DNA of 64,000 nt, taken from Phycisphaerae bacterium. Its GTDB lineage: Bacteria > Chloroflexota > Anaerolineae > 4572-78 > J111. The notes under the pieces are model-generated. The model ran no database searches and had not been told where the DNA came from. It saw only the letters and a list, made by a program, of their open reading frames with translations. Shown here piece by piece: positions 15,861 through 25,286 of this stretch; the first letter of the stretch is position 1, and each line of letters opens with the position of its first letter. A program made the position numbers and the translations under genes. The stretch lies in contig JANQQF010000039.1 in the NCBI GenBank assembly GCA_028285035.1, positions 186,001 to 250,000 of the forward strand, written 5' to 3'.

Positions 15861-18380
15861 ATGAGTACACCACAACCAAATAACCATCCAAAAACAAAAC
15901 TCACCACCCTCGTCTGTCAGACGAAGCTGGCAATGAAGGCCAAGAATGGCTGGCTGGTCGGGCAATTGCTGCGACAACTACGCCAGGCTGTGGCGGATAT
16001 TGTACACCGGGTGATTCGTAGTCGGACCCCGCGCCGCGTGTTGGTGTCTACCTTGGCGGGGGCCACCCTGCTCGGTGGCACGCTGGTTGCCATTCCCGTC
16101 CGGGCTGATGGCATCACGGTCACGGCTGGGGCGGGCGATGTCATCGATGCCAATGGTGGGGTCTGCGTCGGCCTAGCCGTTGGTGATTTGCCAGGGGCGG
16201 ATGGCAAGATCAGCTTACGGGAGGCCGTCTGTGCAGCGAATACGAACGCAGGGATAGACACCATTACGATACCAGCCGATACAATTAGCTTGGTGCTGAC
16301 TGGCACAAATGAGGATGCAGCCGCAACAGGGGATCTTGATGTGATCACGGGCACCCATCTGATCCTCACCGGAGCGGGGTCGAGCAGTACCATCATTGAT
16401 GGCAATGCCACAGACCGAATCTTCGATGTTTTCCCTGGGGCCACTCTGGAGGTATCTGGGGTCACCATCCAAAATGGACAGACAGAAAGCGGGGGCATCG
16501 ATGATCTCCGACGCGGCGGGGGTGGCATTAAAAACGTAAATGGAACGCTCCTGATTAGCTCAAGTACAATCACTGGAAATACAGCCAATATAGGGGGCGG
16601 TGGCATCTTCAGCCGAGGCTATAGTCAAACAGCCCAAACGATGGTGCTGAGTAGCACGATTTCAGGAAACTCGGCCTCACGAGGCGGCGGTATCTACAGT
16701 GTTGCTTATGAGAATGGCGCTACAGTGCAGACTACTGTGCAAAATAGTACCATCTCCGGTAATACCACCTCATTCAGTGGAGGCGGTATTTACAACAAAG
16801 CCTACCAAACTGGATCAACCGCCGTCCTGACCGTAACTAACAGCTTAGTAACCGGTAATCAGGTCGCAAGTGGAAGTGGAGGTGGGGTGCGAAATTATGC
16901 CTACTATGGAAACACTCAAGTAACAGTCACCAATAGCACCATCTCTGGGAATAGTAGTTCACGCAGCGGTGGGGGGCTATCAACCGACAATTATTACAGC
17001 CAACTCGCTGAAGTCACTGTAACAGATAGCACCTTGTCAGGGAACTCAGCAAGAACTGGTGGCGCGTTACATCATAGCCACTATGGTGGCCCCCTGAGTA
17101 ATCTGACGGTGACCAACAGCTCGATTTCGGGCAACACCGCCACCAATGGTGATGGTGGGGCGCTTGATGTTTATCACAAGTACAACACCTCAAATATCCA
17201 ATTCACAAATAGCTCTATTTCAGGCAATACAGCCAGGTTTGATGGGGGTGCGATCGACGTCTATTCTTACTACGGCACCACCAATATCGGACTAGCAAAC
17301 AGTACAATTTCTGGCAACAGCGCAAGAGCGGGTGGGGGAATTTACGGCTATGTGTATTCCGATACCATGAACATTGGCCTGACCAACAGCACCGTTTCAG
17401 GTAACAGTGCGACTCGATCTGGTGGTGGTATTTATGTGACAACGAATGTGAATGGTACGGTTGGCACAGCGAACACGGGCTTGGTCAACAGTACTATCAC
17501 CAACAACACCGCCGACTCCGACAACACCAATGACGGCAATGGTGGAGGTATTTTTGTCAGAGATGGGGATGGGATAGAACTTACCGTCTTGCAAAACACC
17601 ATCCTGGCAGGCAATATCGATGCCTCGAACGAAATCACCGGCACCGTTCACCCCGATGGCAGTGGCCCAATGACCGCCAATATCAACAACCTTATCGGCA
17701 ATACGGCAGGCATCACCCCCACCACTCCTTTCACTGACAACCTGAACTTTAGCATCACGGGGCAAGATCCGCTTTTGGGACCATTAGCCAACAATGGCGG
17801 CACTAACACCGCTTCAGGTGAGCCACCATTCACCCATTTATTACAAGACAGCAGTCCGGCCATCGGAGAGGGGGAAGGCACCGTTTGTACCAATCTCCCT
17901 GTGCTCAATGTGGATCAACGAGGGGTCATGCGTGATGATCCGTGTGAAATCGGGGCGACCGAGTACGTTAATCCCGAAATTGCCATCAGTGGGGCAGGGC
18001 AAGAAATCACCAGCGGCGACACCACCCCAACCACAACGGACAACACCGACTTTGAGACGGTCAACATCAATGGTGGTTCAACCAGCAAAACCTTCACCAT
18101 CAACAACACCGGGCCTTATGAACTGATTTTGGGCAGTGTCACCCTCAGTGGCACCAACGCCAGCGATTTTAGCGTGACCAGCCAGCCCACTGGCCCCGTC
18201 GCCGCGACGAACGGCAGCACCACCTTCGAAATCACTTTCACACCCAGTGCTACAGGCACTCGAACTGCTGAGGTTAGTGTAGCCAACAATGACACCAATG
18301 AAGGTCCTTACACCTTCACCATTCAGGGTGAGGGCAGTGATATGATTTCAACGTATTTCCCATTGATCTCGAAGCAGTAG
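15861..18380 (+). CDS. Secreted CSLREA-domain parallel beta-helix protein (839 aa)
   Basis: AGGAG precedes the ATG. The N-terminus is long and basic (about 55 residues with amphipathic GWLVGQLLRQLRQAVADIV) before a hydrophobic segment ending VRADG, an extended signal peptide. A CSLREA domain follows (ISLREAVCAANTNAGIDTI, about 105-125). Then come many repeats of the type NSTISGN(T/S)...GGGI, the coils of a right-handed beta-helix (about 165-600). A choice-of-anchor-Q-like region (near 645-700) and a choice-of-anchor-D domain (about 707-825) come next, with STYFPLISKQ at the C-terminus. It is likely a surface-associated adhesin or glycan-interacting protein. No catalytic residues could be assigned. 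Confidence 0.88.
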   Translation: MSTPQPNNHPKTKLTTLVCQTKLAMKAKNGWLVGQLLRQLRQAVADIVHRVIRSRTPRRVLVSTLAGATLLGGTLVAIPVRADGITVTAGAGDVIDANGGVCVGLAVGDLPGADGKISLREAVCAANTNAGIDTITIPADTISLVLTGTNEDAAATGDLDVITGTHLILTGAGSSSTIIDGNATDRIFDVFPGATLEVSGVTIQNGQTESGGIDDLRRGGGGIKNVNGTLLISSSTITGNTANIGGGGIFSRGYSQTAQTMVLSSTISGNSASRGGGIYSVAYENGATVQTTVQNSTISGNTTSFSGGGIYNKAYQTGSTAVLTVTNSLVTGNQVASGSGGGVRNYAYYGNTQVTVTNSTISGNSSSRSGGGLSTDNYYSQLAEVTVTDSTLSGNSARTGGALHHSHYGGPLSNLTVTNSSISGNTATNGDGGALDVYHKYNTSNIQFTNSSISGNTARFDGGAIDVYSYYGTTNIGLANSTISGNSARAGGGIYGYVYSDTMNIGLTNSTVSGNSATRSGGGIYVTTNVNGTVGTANTGLVNSTITNNTADSDNTNDGNGGGIFVRDGDGIELTVLQNTILAGNIDASNEITGTVHPDGSGPMTANINNLIGNTAGITPTTPFTDNLNFSITGQDPLLGPLANNGGTNTASGEPPFTHLLQDSSPAIGEGEGTVCTNLPVLNVDQRGVMRDDPCEIGATEYVNPEIAISGAGQEITSGDTTPTTTDNTDFETVNINGGSTSKTFTINNTGPYELILGSVTLSGTNASDFSVTSQPTGPVAATNGSTTFEITFTPSATGTRTAEVSVANNDTNEGPYTFTIQGEGSDMISTYFPLISKQ

Positions 18381-18438
18381 GAGGACAGCCCTCACCCCTG
18401 CCCCCTACTTCGTTCCGGGCTTCCCCTCTGCTTGCAGA

Positions 18439-19988
18439 CCCTTGAGTTTGGCGCTTTGCAGGAACAAAAGGGTCAAAGTCTGGTGGAAGCAAGGCTAGAA
18501 TTGAATAAAGAAAGCCAAAGAGCTTCATTTTCAAGCCAGTTGTCACGGGACCGGGACCAAGTGGCCCGAAAATCGGGCAGATGCCACATTTCAGTGCGAA
18601 AGGCGCGCCACAAGGAATTGAAAGACCAACGGTGAGGGGTGGTACGCCACAAGCCAGGGGGCCTAGGGCCAGACCGATCCCGCCAAACCCGATAGCCCGC
18701 CAAGAGCATCAAGGCATAAACCCAGACCGTCCATTGGACAGTGGCAACGGTGGCCTTGTCATTCCAACACTGTTTTTCACCAAGACCCAAGCCACTTTTC
18801 ATTTGCCGATGGGCGATTTCCAACTCCCAGCGTTGCCAGAGTCAAGCCAACAGATCAGCCAAGGGCAAGGGTAATGACCAATCTCCCTCAATCTGCTGAG
18901 CTGAGACCAGAAAGAAACAAGGCTTGTAACTCTTGCGGCGAGCGCCTTTGGGCCGCTTGCCCCCACCAATGACGATGAGCATCAGAGGAACATCAGGCAA
19001 GCCATCTCGGATGAAGGGACCCTCAACTCGATAACGCATTGGACGCTGACGCCCTCGCACCAGAATGTCTTGCCGACGAAAGCCCTTGCGTTTCTTGAGC
19101 CAGACATAAGGGGCTGGGGCTTTGTCCCCATATTTGCGATTGCCGTGGGCTGTGGCTGGGGGTAAATGATACAGACATCGGTTCCGAGCTGTCCGCACCA
19201 CACCAATGGTTCTTTCGGGTAATTCGCCCCAAAACTCAAGGGTATCATAGCTCCCATCAGTCAAGCTCATCAACGTTTGCTCTTGTCGACCAGCCTGATC
19301 CATTTGTTGACGGCTCCACTTCAAGAAGGTCAACCCGGCTCTCACTTCTGTCCTTGGTTCTTCACCACTCGGTACCGCCTTAAGCGTAAAGGCACTCAAA
19401 CATCGGATCGGAATAGCTCGACTATACCCATTCACCAACGGGGTCAGCCACGATCCTTCCACAAAGCGTTGGCCCCGTTCGATCCCTGGCTTGAACTTCG
19501 CCGTTCTCAAGCCTCTCAACCAACTCGTCCCTGGCATCTTCAGACTACTTCTTGGCACTTGAAATCCATCTACCCCCACCACAAATACCTCTCCCTCCTC
19601 CACTTCTGCCAGCATTTCCCCGATCATCACCCCTCCAGTCTTTTCTTCATCAAATCGTCCCTCACTAAATATCCGATACCACCCACTCCAATCTTCGCTC
19701 GTTACTCCCAACGTTAACAATATTTGCGTAATTGTGTGTCGTCCGAAGCTGAATATCTCCCCCATCACCAACGCTAACACTCGATTAAATACCCGTTTTT
19801 GCCCGTATATCCCCTCACACTTCTCCAGCACCTTCATCAATTCTAGCAACAGCTTTGGCTTTCCATTTTCTTTTTTGCTATCATTCATTTGGGTTGACCT
19901 CTGTTGTTTGTGTTCGTTTCGTCACTTTCACTATACAACAAGGTCTTCCCTTTTTCTATCCCTTCCTCCTATCAGCCAAACTCAAGGG
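18439..19988 (-). mobile_element. Insertion sequence of 1550 bp with 14-bp terminal inverted repeats, IS701/IS4-like
   Basis: CCCTTGAGTTTGGC at 18439-18452 and its perfect complement GCCAAACTCAAGGG at 19975-19988 bound a single minus-strand transposase frame. The flanking bases (CAGA on the left, GTCG on the right) show no target-site duplication. Lack of a duplication and the interrupted transposase suggest an old, inactive copy. Confidence 0.75.
18473..19888 (-). pseudogene. DDE transposase (IS701/IS4-like), interrupted by an in-frame TGA
   Basis: The frame opens at 19888 and reads 348 codons to a TGA at 18842-18844. It then continues in the same frame with LWQRWELEIAHRQMKSGLGL and on to about 18473. 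The first part holds VVGVDGFQVPRSS and SLTDGSYDTLEF, plausible first and second Asp of a DDE site. The part after the stop holds the E-x(6)-K-like WELEIAHRQMKSGLGL expected for the last acidic residue. A full product would be about 471 residues. The simplest reading is a Trp (TGG) to stop (TGA) mutation that removes the catalytic Glu. Selenocysteine is unlikely here because no Cys is expected at this position. Confidence 0.75.
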
Positions 19989-20087
19989 GTCGCGTCAGCG
20001 ACGGGGTAAGGGACAACGACGAGCGTCCTTGCCCTCGACCTATTCAGTTGCAAGACATATTTTCGCCCACGCCCCCCTCAGAACGAT

Positions 20088-20145
20088 TGTCCTAATTTTG
20101 TCCTAATTTCCTCTCTGGAAGTTGCCCCTCCAATTGAACTATGAT
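20088..20145 (+). promoter_or_regulatory. Tandem-TGTCC promoter, copy 4
   Basis: TGTCCTAA at 20088 and at 20099, then GGAAGTTG and a -10 TATGAT at 20140-20145; spacings 11 and 52 bp. The next clear gene is the response regulator at 20399, leaving a leader of about 250 bases with no convincing coding content. A separate TATAAT at about 20330 may give that gene its own promoter. Confidence 0.65.
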
Positions 20146-20398
20146 GTAGCTAGTCAAAATTAAAGTTGGCGCATTGTATCACGAAGATTGGAGGAATGAT
20201 TTATAATTTGCTCCTTCCAAATCTTCCAACCAATGATATTTTTGCCCCAAGTAAATACCATTCGATGATCTCGACCCAGTCATAACATACAACCCATTCC
20301 TATCCTCCATCCGAATCAAACACTTGTGGTATAATTGAGTACAAATCCGTCGGATATTTATTATCACGGCTGATAATAAACCTTTGGATGGTTAAATC

Positions 20399-21478
20399 AT
20401 GTCAGGATTACCAAAAACCCAACCCAATATCTTGGTCGTTGATGATATTCCAGACAACCTGCGGGTCTTGATTAGTCTGTTGGGGAATGAGGGATACCAT
20501 GTCCGTCCAGCCCCCAGTGGGGAACGGGCCTTACTGACTGTGCAAAAAGAGCCGCCTGACTTGATCTTATTAGATATCACGATGCCAGAGATGGATGGGT
20601 ATGAGGTGTGTGAGCATCTTAAGGCTGATCCGACCAACCAACATATTCCGATTATATTTATCAGTGCCTTGGACGAGGTATTTGACAAGGTCAAGGCCTT
20701 CCAACTGGGCGGAGTCGATTATATCACCAAACCGTTTCAGACTGAAGAGGTTCTGGCTAGGGTTAAGACCCATCTAACCATCCAACAATTACAACAACAA
20801 CTGACTCGTCAAAACAAATTGCTGGCAGAAAGCAACGCCAGTTTAGAGGAAAAGGTTAAGGCTCGAACAAGTGAGTTGGCTGAAGCCAATCAGGTGTTGG
20901 AAGCTGAAGTCGCCCAAAGACGACAGCAACAAGAGGAGAAAGAGCAGCTTTTGGAAGTAGTGCGCCAACAAAGTGACCAGTTACGCACACTGACCAACTT
21001 ACTCATGCAGGCTCAACAGCAACAACAGCAATCGTTAAATCAAACGGTACACGAACATCTCTCACCCGAGTTAGCTCACGTTCAGCAATCGCTGGCCGAT
21101 ATTCAGGCCCTATTGAGCCAGCAAGCCAATCAGCCACAAACCATTGAGCAAGCCCTGAGCAAATTAAAAGGGGCAGTCACCTTGTTAACCCAAACGCAAA
21201 CAACGACCCAACAGGTCACCACCAATCTGGATCAGATGGCCCTCGACCAACAAACCTTTCAGGCCAATCCCCTGTTCAACCTGAGCAGCCGAGAGCTTGA
21301 GGTGTTACAGCTTTTGGTGCAAGGGAAATCCAACGCTGATATTGCCGATTTGTTGATTGTGACGAAGTCAACGGTGAGCACCTATCGTAAACGAATCATG
21401 CAAAAATTAGAGATAGACACCCTGCCGGAGCTGGTCCAACTAGCGATGCAGCACAACTTGATTTCAACAAACGTTTAA
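20399..21478 (+). CDS. Orphan response regulator: receiver, coiled coil, LuxR-type HTH
   Basis: The 359-residue protein starts with a receiver domain (about 8-125) with ILVVDDIP, phosphoacceptor in LILLDITMPEMDGYEV and the conserved Lys in YITKPF. A Gln/Glu-rich coiled coil (about 125-270) follows. The C-terminus is a LuxR/GerE helix-turn-helix (LSSRELEVLQLLVQGKSNAD, VSTYRKRIMQKLEI). It is a DNA-binding regulator normally switched by phosphorylation; no partner kinase is next to it. The long coiled coil between receiver and HTH is uncommon. It lies downstream of tandem-TGTCC promoter copy 4 and upstream of the micro-peptide and SARP-STAND genes. Confidence 0.88.
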   Translation: MSGLPKTQPNILVVDDIPDNLRVLISLLGNEGYHVRPAPSGERALLTVQKEPPDLILLDITMPEMDGYEVCEHLKADPTNQHIPIIFISALDEVFDKVKAFQLGGVDYITKPFQTEEVLARVKTHLTIQQLQQQLTRQNKLLAESNASLEEKVKARTSELAEANQVLEAEVAQRRQQQEEKEQLLEVVRQQSDQLRTLTNLLMQAQQQQQQSLNQTVHEHLSPELAHVQQSLADIQALLSQQANQPQTIEQALSKLKGAVTLLTQTQTTTQQVTTNLDQMALDQQTFQANPLFNLSSRELEVLQLLVQGKSNADIADLLIVTKSTVSTYRKRIMQKLEIDTLPELVQLAMQHNLISTNV

Positions 21479-21493
21479 AGCATTTTTCCTCAC

Positions 21494-21513
21494 TTGTCGA
21501 ACAAGTTCGACAA
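21494..21513. promoter_or_regulatory. 20-bp perfect palindrome between the response regulator and micro-peptide genes
   Basis: TTGTCGAAC-AA-GTTCGACAA lies 16 bp after the response-regulator stop and 130 bp before the micro-peptide. It is a candidate operator. A short T-run follows only 14 bp later, so it could also help termination. Direct repeats of TTTGAGCGA at 21546 and 21571 follow, the second running into TAATAC. Confidence 0.45.
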
Positions 21514-21642
21514 AACCCCTAACTTTTTTGATAAAAACTGTCCCGTTTGAGCGACAGACAAATCCAGAATTTTGAGCGATAATACAGTCATCAACCGAGC
21601 TGATTATCTCGGACAACACTACATCATTCTGGAGGCTTACAA

Positions 21643-21735
21643 ATGTCTAATTTATCAAACACCCCCCTCAATAAATCAGCAGACGGCGAAAGTGGTGACA
21701 TTGCCGGTGGTTTTGTGATTTCAGGTCTTTATTAG
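21643..21735 (+). CDS. Micro-peptide of 30 residues with DGESGDIAGG and a hydrophobic tail FVISGLY
   Basis: GGAGG lies seven bases before the ATG. The frame codes for a polar N-terminal part, then DGESGDIAGG, then FVISGLY and a stop. The core matches the micro-peptide at 3256-3324. The double glycine followed by a short hydrophobic tail resembles the cleavage site of Gly-Gly leader peptides, where a PCBP/C39 transporter cuts after GG; no such transporter is in the window. The gene lies 99 bp upstream of, and on the same strand as, the SARP-STAND regulator. Signal peptide, RiPP-like precursor or regulatory leader are all possible. Confidence 0.6.
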   Translation: MSNLSNTPLNKSADGESGDIAGGFVISGLY

Positions 21736-21834
21736 GGTAATATTTACGTCATCTGACCCAATTGCTGGGTTTGACAAACCCGAATAAAATAGGGGCAGTT
21801 ATCCACGTTAGGTAGGATAAGCCAGTGAGCATCA

Positions 21835-24800
21835 ATGCCCCAAAACTTTACAATCCCTCGAATTATTGAACGGCTCCGCGTCCGGCGCCACTTGCAGGAA
21901 GCCCTTGAAGTTGGACACGTTTTTTTAACTGCGCCCGGTGGGTATGGGAAGAGCTTGGCTTTACAATCACTTGTCGCCCACCGGCCAGCAACTCATCTGG
22001 TTCGGGTAACCATTGCTGATCTTGATCCAGCAACGCTACAGACTCGATTAAGCCCATTGTTACAACCCGACCATACCATCATCCTCGATGATGTTCACCT
22101 TTTAGAGAACGGGCCAGAGGTCTGTGCTTGGTTACAAGAACAACTGTTACAAGCCAAGCCACGCTGGCTCCTCGCCGGACGCAGGCTTCCCTTTAACCCC
22201 ACCACACTTTTGATTGCAGGGCAAATCACCCCATTAACCCAAGCATTTTTAGCCTTCTCTTTAGAAGAAGCAAAGTTATTGTTAAATCAAACTGAAGCCC
22301 CTGTGGAGATGTGGCAAGAACGGGTTCAAGGCTGGCCCATTGCTTTATCATTGTTATCACGATTGCCAATTAGTGATAATCCGCTACCAACCACCGAAGC
22401 GCATCTCTTTACCTATTTAGCTGAAACGGTTTTTGCTCAGCTACCTCCTACCCTCAAACAGTTTATGCAAGTCACAGCCGTACCGATGCAGTTCAATGTA
22501 GCCTTAGCTTCAGAACTTTGGGAAGGCGAAGAGGCAGCACAATCGCTGTTAGCTGAAATTCAACGACGAAATCTTTATCTACAGCCAACCACTCAGGCTG
22601 GCTGGTTTCAATATCACGACCTCATCCGTGACTATTTACTACAAAGAGATGAGGCGGAACGAAACGTCTTGGCCGAAAAAGCAGTCGGTTGGTATGAAGT
22701 ACAGGGCCAACTTAAGCCGGCCGTTGAGCAAGCCCTCGACAGCGGCCTCAAGGGCCGGGCCGCAGATCTGTTAGCCTCGCTCAAACTTTTCCATTTTCAC
22801 GGCGACACTAGCTACTTAACGTATCGACGCTGGGTACTGGCCCTCGACGAGGCTGCGTTATCGACCTACCCAATGCTTCTAGTTCGGTTAGGGAATGTGA
22901 CCAGCATGATGGTGGATTACCAGACTGAGGCCTGGGAACATACCCACAATGCAATTCGCCTAGCAGAACAAATCAACGAGATAGACACCGCTTTTTTAGC
23001 TCACATAAATCTTGCGTTGCTTCATCATGGCACCGGAAATCTGACCATCGCTCACCAAGAAGTAAGCACCGTTCTGGCTAATCCCGCCTGTCAAGGCTAT
23101 CCTAGACTTTTTGGGTTACGGATTGCGACTGAAATTTTGCAGGATATGGGGCATTTTCGATCTGCCTACCCTCTGCTCACTGAGGCAATCGATCTGGCAG
23201 TTGCCAGAGGTACTCAGAATGAGCCTTACATGAACCGAGCCAATTTAGCCTGGAATCATATGCGGCTCGGAAGATTTGAGTTGGCCAGCCAAGAGATAGG
23301 GGCGGTTCTGAATCATTTCAGCGATGTCCCTGGTTGGTATTCCCAATATTCAACTTATCAGTGTGAATTGCATGTCGCTCAGGGTCAGTGGGCCGCCCTT
23401 GCCCAAACCGTTGATGACATCACGACGACTCTGACCCAGGTGGAGGAGCCTGCGTTGCAACCTCAACTGTGGCTGAAACACTATATAACCATCTTAGCGA
23501 TGATCAATGCAGATGAGGCCGCATTTCAGACCAACTTAGCTGACTATCGTACTTTAGCTGAACAATCTCGCCCTCTAAACTTAGGGTGTACAGCCTGGCT
23601 TGAGTGCTGGTCTCTCCGGAAAAAAGGCCAGTGGACCACTGCGATTGAAACAGCAGCATTTTTCCTCGCTGAACCGTACGATGCCCCTTATTATCGAGCC
23701 TGCTTGGCTCTGGAACATGACATTGCCCTAGGAATGCTTACAATCACCGAAGAAAATGTTCCCTTTACCCTTCATCCTGAAACGTTACACTTGATTCGCT
23801 GGCGGGTTTGGCCACAATTGATGCAGTTGCGGGCCCTGCTTGCCATTGTCTATTGGCATCAAAGCAATTTACAATGGCGACATCATTATCGGGCTGTGAT
23901 TCGAATGTTGTCTCGCCCCGGCTTTGCCCAACTATTAACCCATCGTGAGCCTGAGCTAGGGCTAAAATTTTGGGGAATTGGAGTCATTGAGGGTATTTTT
24001 ATCGAAGAGGCGAATACCGCCTTGGTAGCTTTGGGACAATGCGAACCTCTATTTCCATTGCTTAAAGCAAATGACCCCGTAATTCGGGAGCGGGCCACTA
24101 CCATTCTGGCCAATATTGGCGATGAACGGGCGATGCCTCCTCTAGCAACGGCGCTCGCCCAGGAGGTGAATCCGCAAACCCATACAATCATTCAAACAGT
24201 TATCGAAACACTAGAGACACAGCCTCCACCACCCCTAACCATCCAGTTGTTAGGAACATTTAGCCTTAAACGTGGCGCAGACGTTATCCTAGATGAAGCT
24301 TGGCCACGCCCCATTGTCCTACGCCTCTTTCAATACTTTGCCCTGAGCGCTGGGGTGGCGCTACCCAAGGATCGAATTCTAGATGATCTTTGGCCAAACG
24401 CCGAACCAAGCAAGGCTTGGAATAACTTTCGCACCGTCTACAGCCTACTGCGTAAAGTGCTTGAACCCTATATGCGCCCCAAAGCCCCCAACCGCTACGT
24501 TACGGTCACGGGAGAGACCTACACCTTCGATCCACAACGAACGGCAACAATCGATATCGTTCAATTTGAAACAGTTGTGCATCGCGCCCTACGACAACGT
24601 GATACAACTGACGCCCTCACGATTCCCCCATCATTGCTATCACTCCTACAATCCTACACTACCGTCTTGCCCGATCTACCGTACGAGCCTTGGCTCCTAG
24701 AGCCTCGGGAGCGTAGTCAAGCCTTATACGTCGAGGGCTGTCTCTATGTGGCGGAGGCTTATCTGGCTCAAGCCAACAATGCTGAAGCCATTGTTTGGGC

Positions 24801-25002
24801 ACAACGAACCTGTCAAAACGCCCCCTGGCTGGAAGCGGCATACCAAACGCTGATCCGGGCGTATGCTCGTCAAGGTCAGCGCACACTGGCGCTCCGCACC
24901 TTCGCCGAGGCCAGTAGCCAACTCAAGCAAGAGCTCGATGTGGAGCCTTCCCCCACCACACAATGGCTAGCTGAACGTCTGCGAGCTGGTGAAAATATTT
25001 AG
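21835..25002 (+). CDS. SARP-type STAND regulator: P-loop ATPase, helical repeats, winged HTH and BTAD
   Basis: The 1055-residue protein has Walker A APGGYGKS near 33 and Walker B IILDDVHLLE near 83, as in MalT-like STAND ATPases. A long helical-repeat region follows, including a HEAT-like stretch near 740-800 (DPVIRERATTILANIGDERA). The C-terminus holds an OmpR-type winged helix (about 800-890: IQLLGTFSLKRGADVILDE, LDDLWPNAEP) and a bacterial transcriptional activator domain (about 910-1055). The DNA-binding part is at the C-terminal end, the reverse of classical SARPs. It is a probable transcription activator responding to an unknown ligand. The micro-peptide just upstream is a candidate ligand or co-regulated product. 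Confidence 0.88.
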   Translation: MPQNFTIPRIIERLRVRRHLQEALEVGHVFLTAPGGYGKSLALQSLVAHRPATHLVRVTIADLDPATLQTRLSPLLQPDHTIILDDVHLLENGPEVCAWLQEQLLQAKPRWLLAGRRLPFNPTTLLIAGQITPLTQAFLAFSLEEAKLLLNQTEAPVEMWQERVQGWPIALSLLSRLPISDNPLPTTEAHLFTYLAETVFAQLPPTLKQFMQVTAVPMQFNVALASELWEGEEAAQSLLAEIQRRNLYLQPTTQAGWFQYHDLIRDYLLQRDEAERNVLAEKAVGWYEVQGQLKPAVEQALDSGLKGRAADLLASLKLFHFHGDTSYLTYRRWVLALDEAALSTYPMLLVRLGNVTSMMVDYQTEAWEHTHNAIRLAEQINEIDTAFLAHINLALLHHGTGNLTIAHQEVSTVLANPACQGYPRLFGLRIATEILQDMGHFRSAYPLLTEAIDLAVARGTQNEPYMNRANLAWNHMRLGRFELASQEIGAVLNHFSDVPGWYSQYSTYQCELHVAQGQWAALAQTVDDITTTLTQVEEPALQPQLWLKHYITILAMINADEAAFQTNLADYRTLAEQSRPLNLGCTAWLECWSLRKKGQWTTAIETAAFFLAEPYDAPYYRACLALEHDIALGMLTITEENVPFTLHPETLHLIRWRVWPQLMQLRALLAIVYWHQSNLQWRHHYRAVIRMLSRPGFAQLLTHREPELGLKFWGIGVIEGIFIEEANTALVALGQCEPLFPLLKANDPVIRERATTILANIGDERAMPPLATALAQEVNPQTHTIIQTVIETLETQPPPPLTIQLLGTFSLKRGADVILDEAWPRPIVLRLFQYFALSAGVALPKDRILDDLWPNAEPSKAWNNFRTVYSLLRKVLEPYMRPKAPNRYVTVTGETYTFDPQRTATIDIVQFETVVHRALRQRDTTDALTIPPSLLSLLQSYTTVLPDLPYEPWLLEPRERSQALYVEGCLYVAEAYLAQANNAEAIVWAQRTCQNAPWLEAAYQTLIRAYARQGQRTLALRTFAEASSQLKQELDVEPSPTTQWLAERLRAGENI

Positions 25003-25073
25003 CTCCCGCCTCTTTGTTGACTGTTTGTAAACAGCGATCCCCTATACTAAATCCAATCCAACGAGGTCAATAA

Positions 25074-25286
25074 TTGGTCATGAGATTGCAGTCATTAATT
25101 TTGCGTATTTGGCGTGATGAAACCGGACAACTTAAAGGACACATCAGTGATCCTCTAAGTGAATGGCGGCACCCCTTCCATAACTCCAACGAGCTGTTAG
25201 GATTGATCAGCCATTTTTTGACAGATATCTCAGCCGCAGCAAATGACCTTGATCAAGAGGAAAATAATTTTTATAGGAGTAAATGA
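25074..25286 (+). CDS. Small conserved-looking protein (70 aa)
   Basis: A TTG at 25074 lies at normal spacing after GAGG; an ATG at 25080 is the alternative. The product (core ILRIWRDETGQLKGHISDPL, then EWRHPF and LLGLISHFL) looks like a compact beta-alpha domain. I recall similar short proteins in Chloroflexota but know no function. The stop overlaps the ATG of the following lipoprotein gene in an ATGA arrangement, so the two are probably translationally coupled. Confidence 0.6.
   Translation: MVMRLQSLILRIWRDETGQLKGHISDPLSEWRHPFHNSNELLGLISHFLTDISAAANDLDQEENNFYRSK

Noticed and set aside
15917..16606. 229-codon minus-strand frame
   Set aside because: It is antisense to the CSLREA gene, Pro/Val/Ser-rich and without a ribosome site.
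18842..18844. TGA in the transposase as a selenocysteine codon
   Set aside because: No Cys is expected at this position, and the element shows other signs of decay such as lack of a target duplication.
20197..20286. 29-codon frame after GGAGG downstream of promoter copy 4
   Set aside because: GGAGG is only one base from the ATG, too close for normal initiation, and the sequence shows no recognisable feature or link to the DGESGD peptides.
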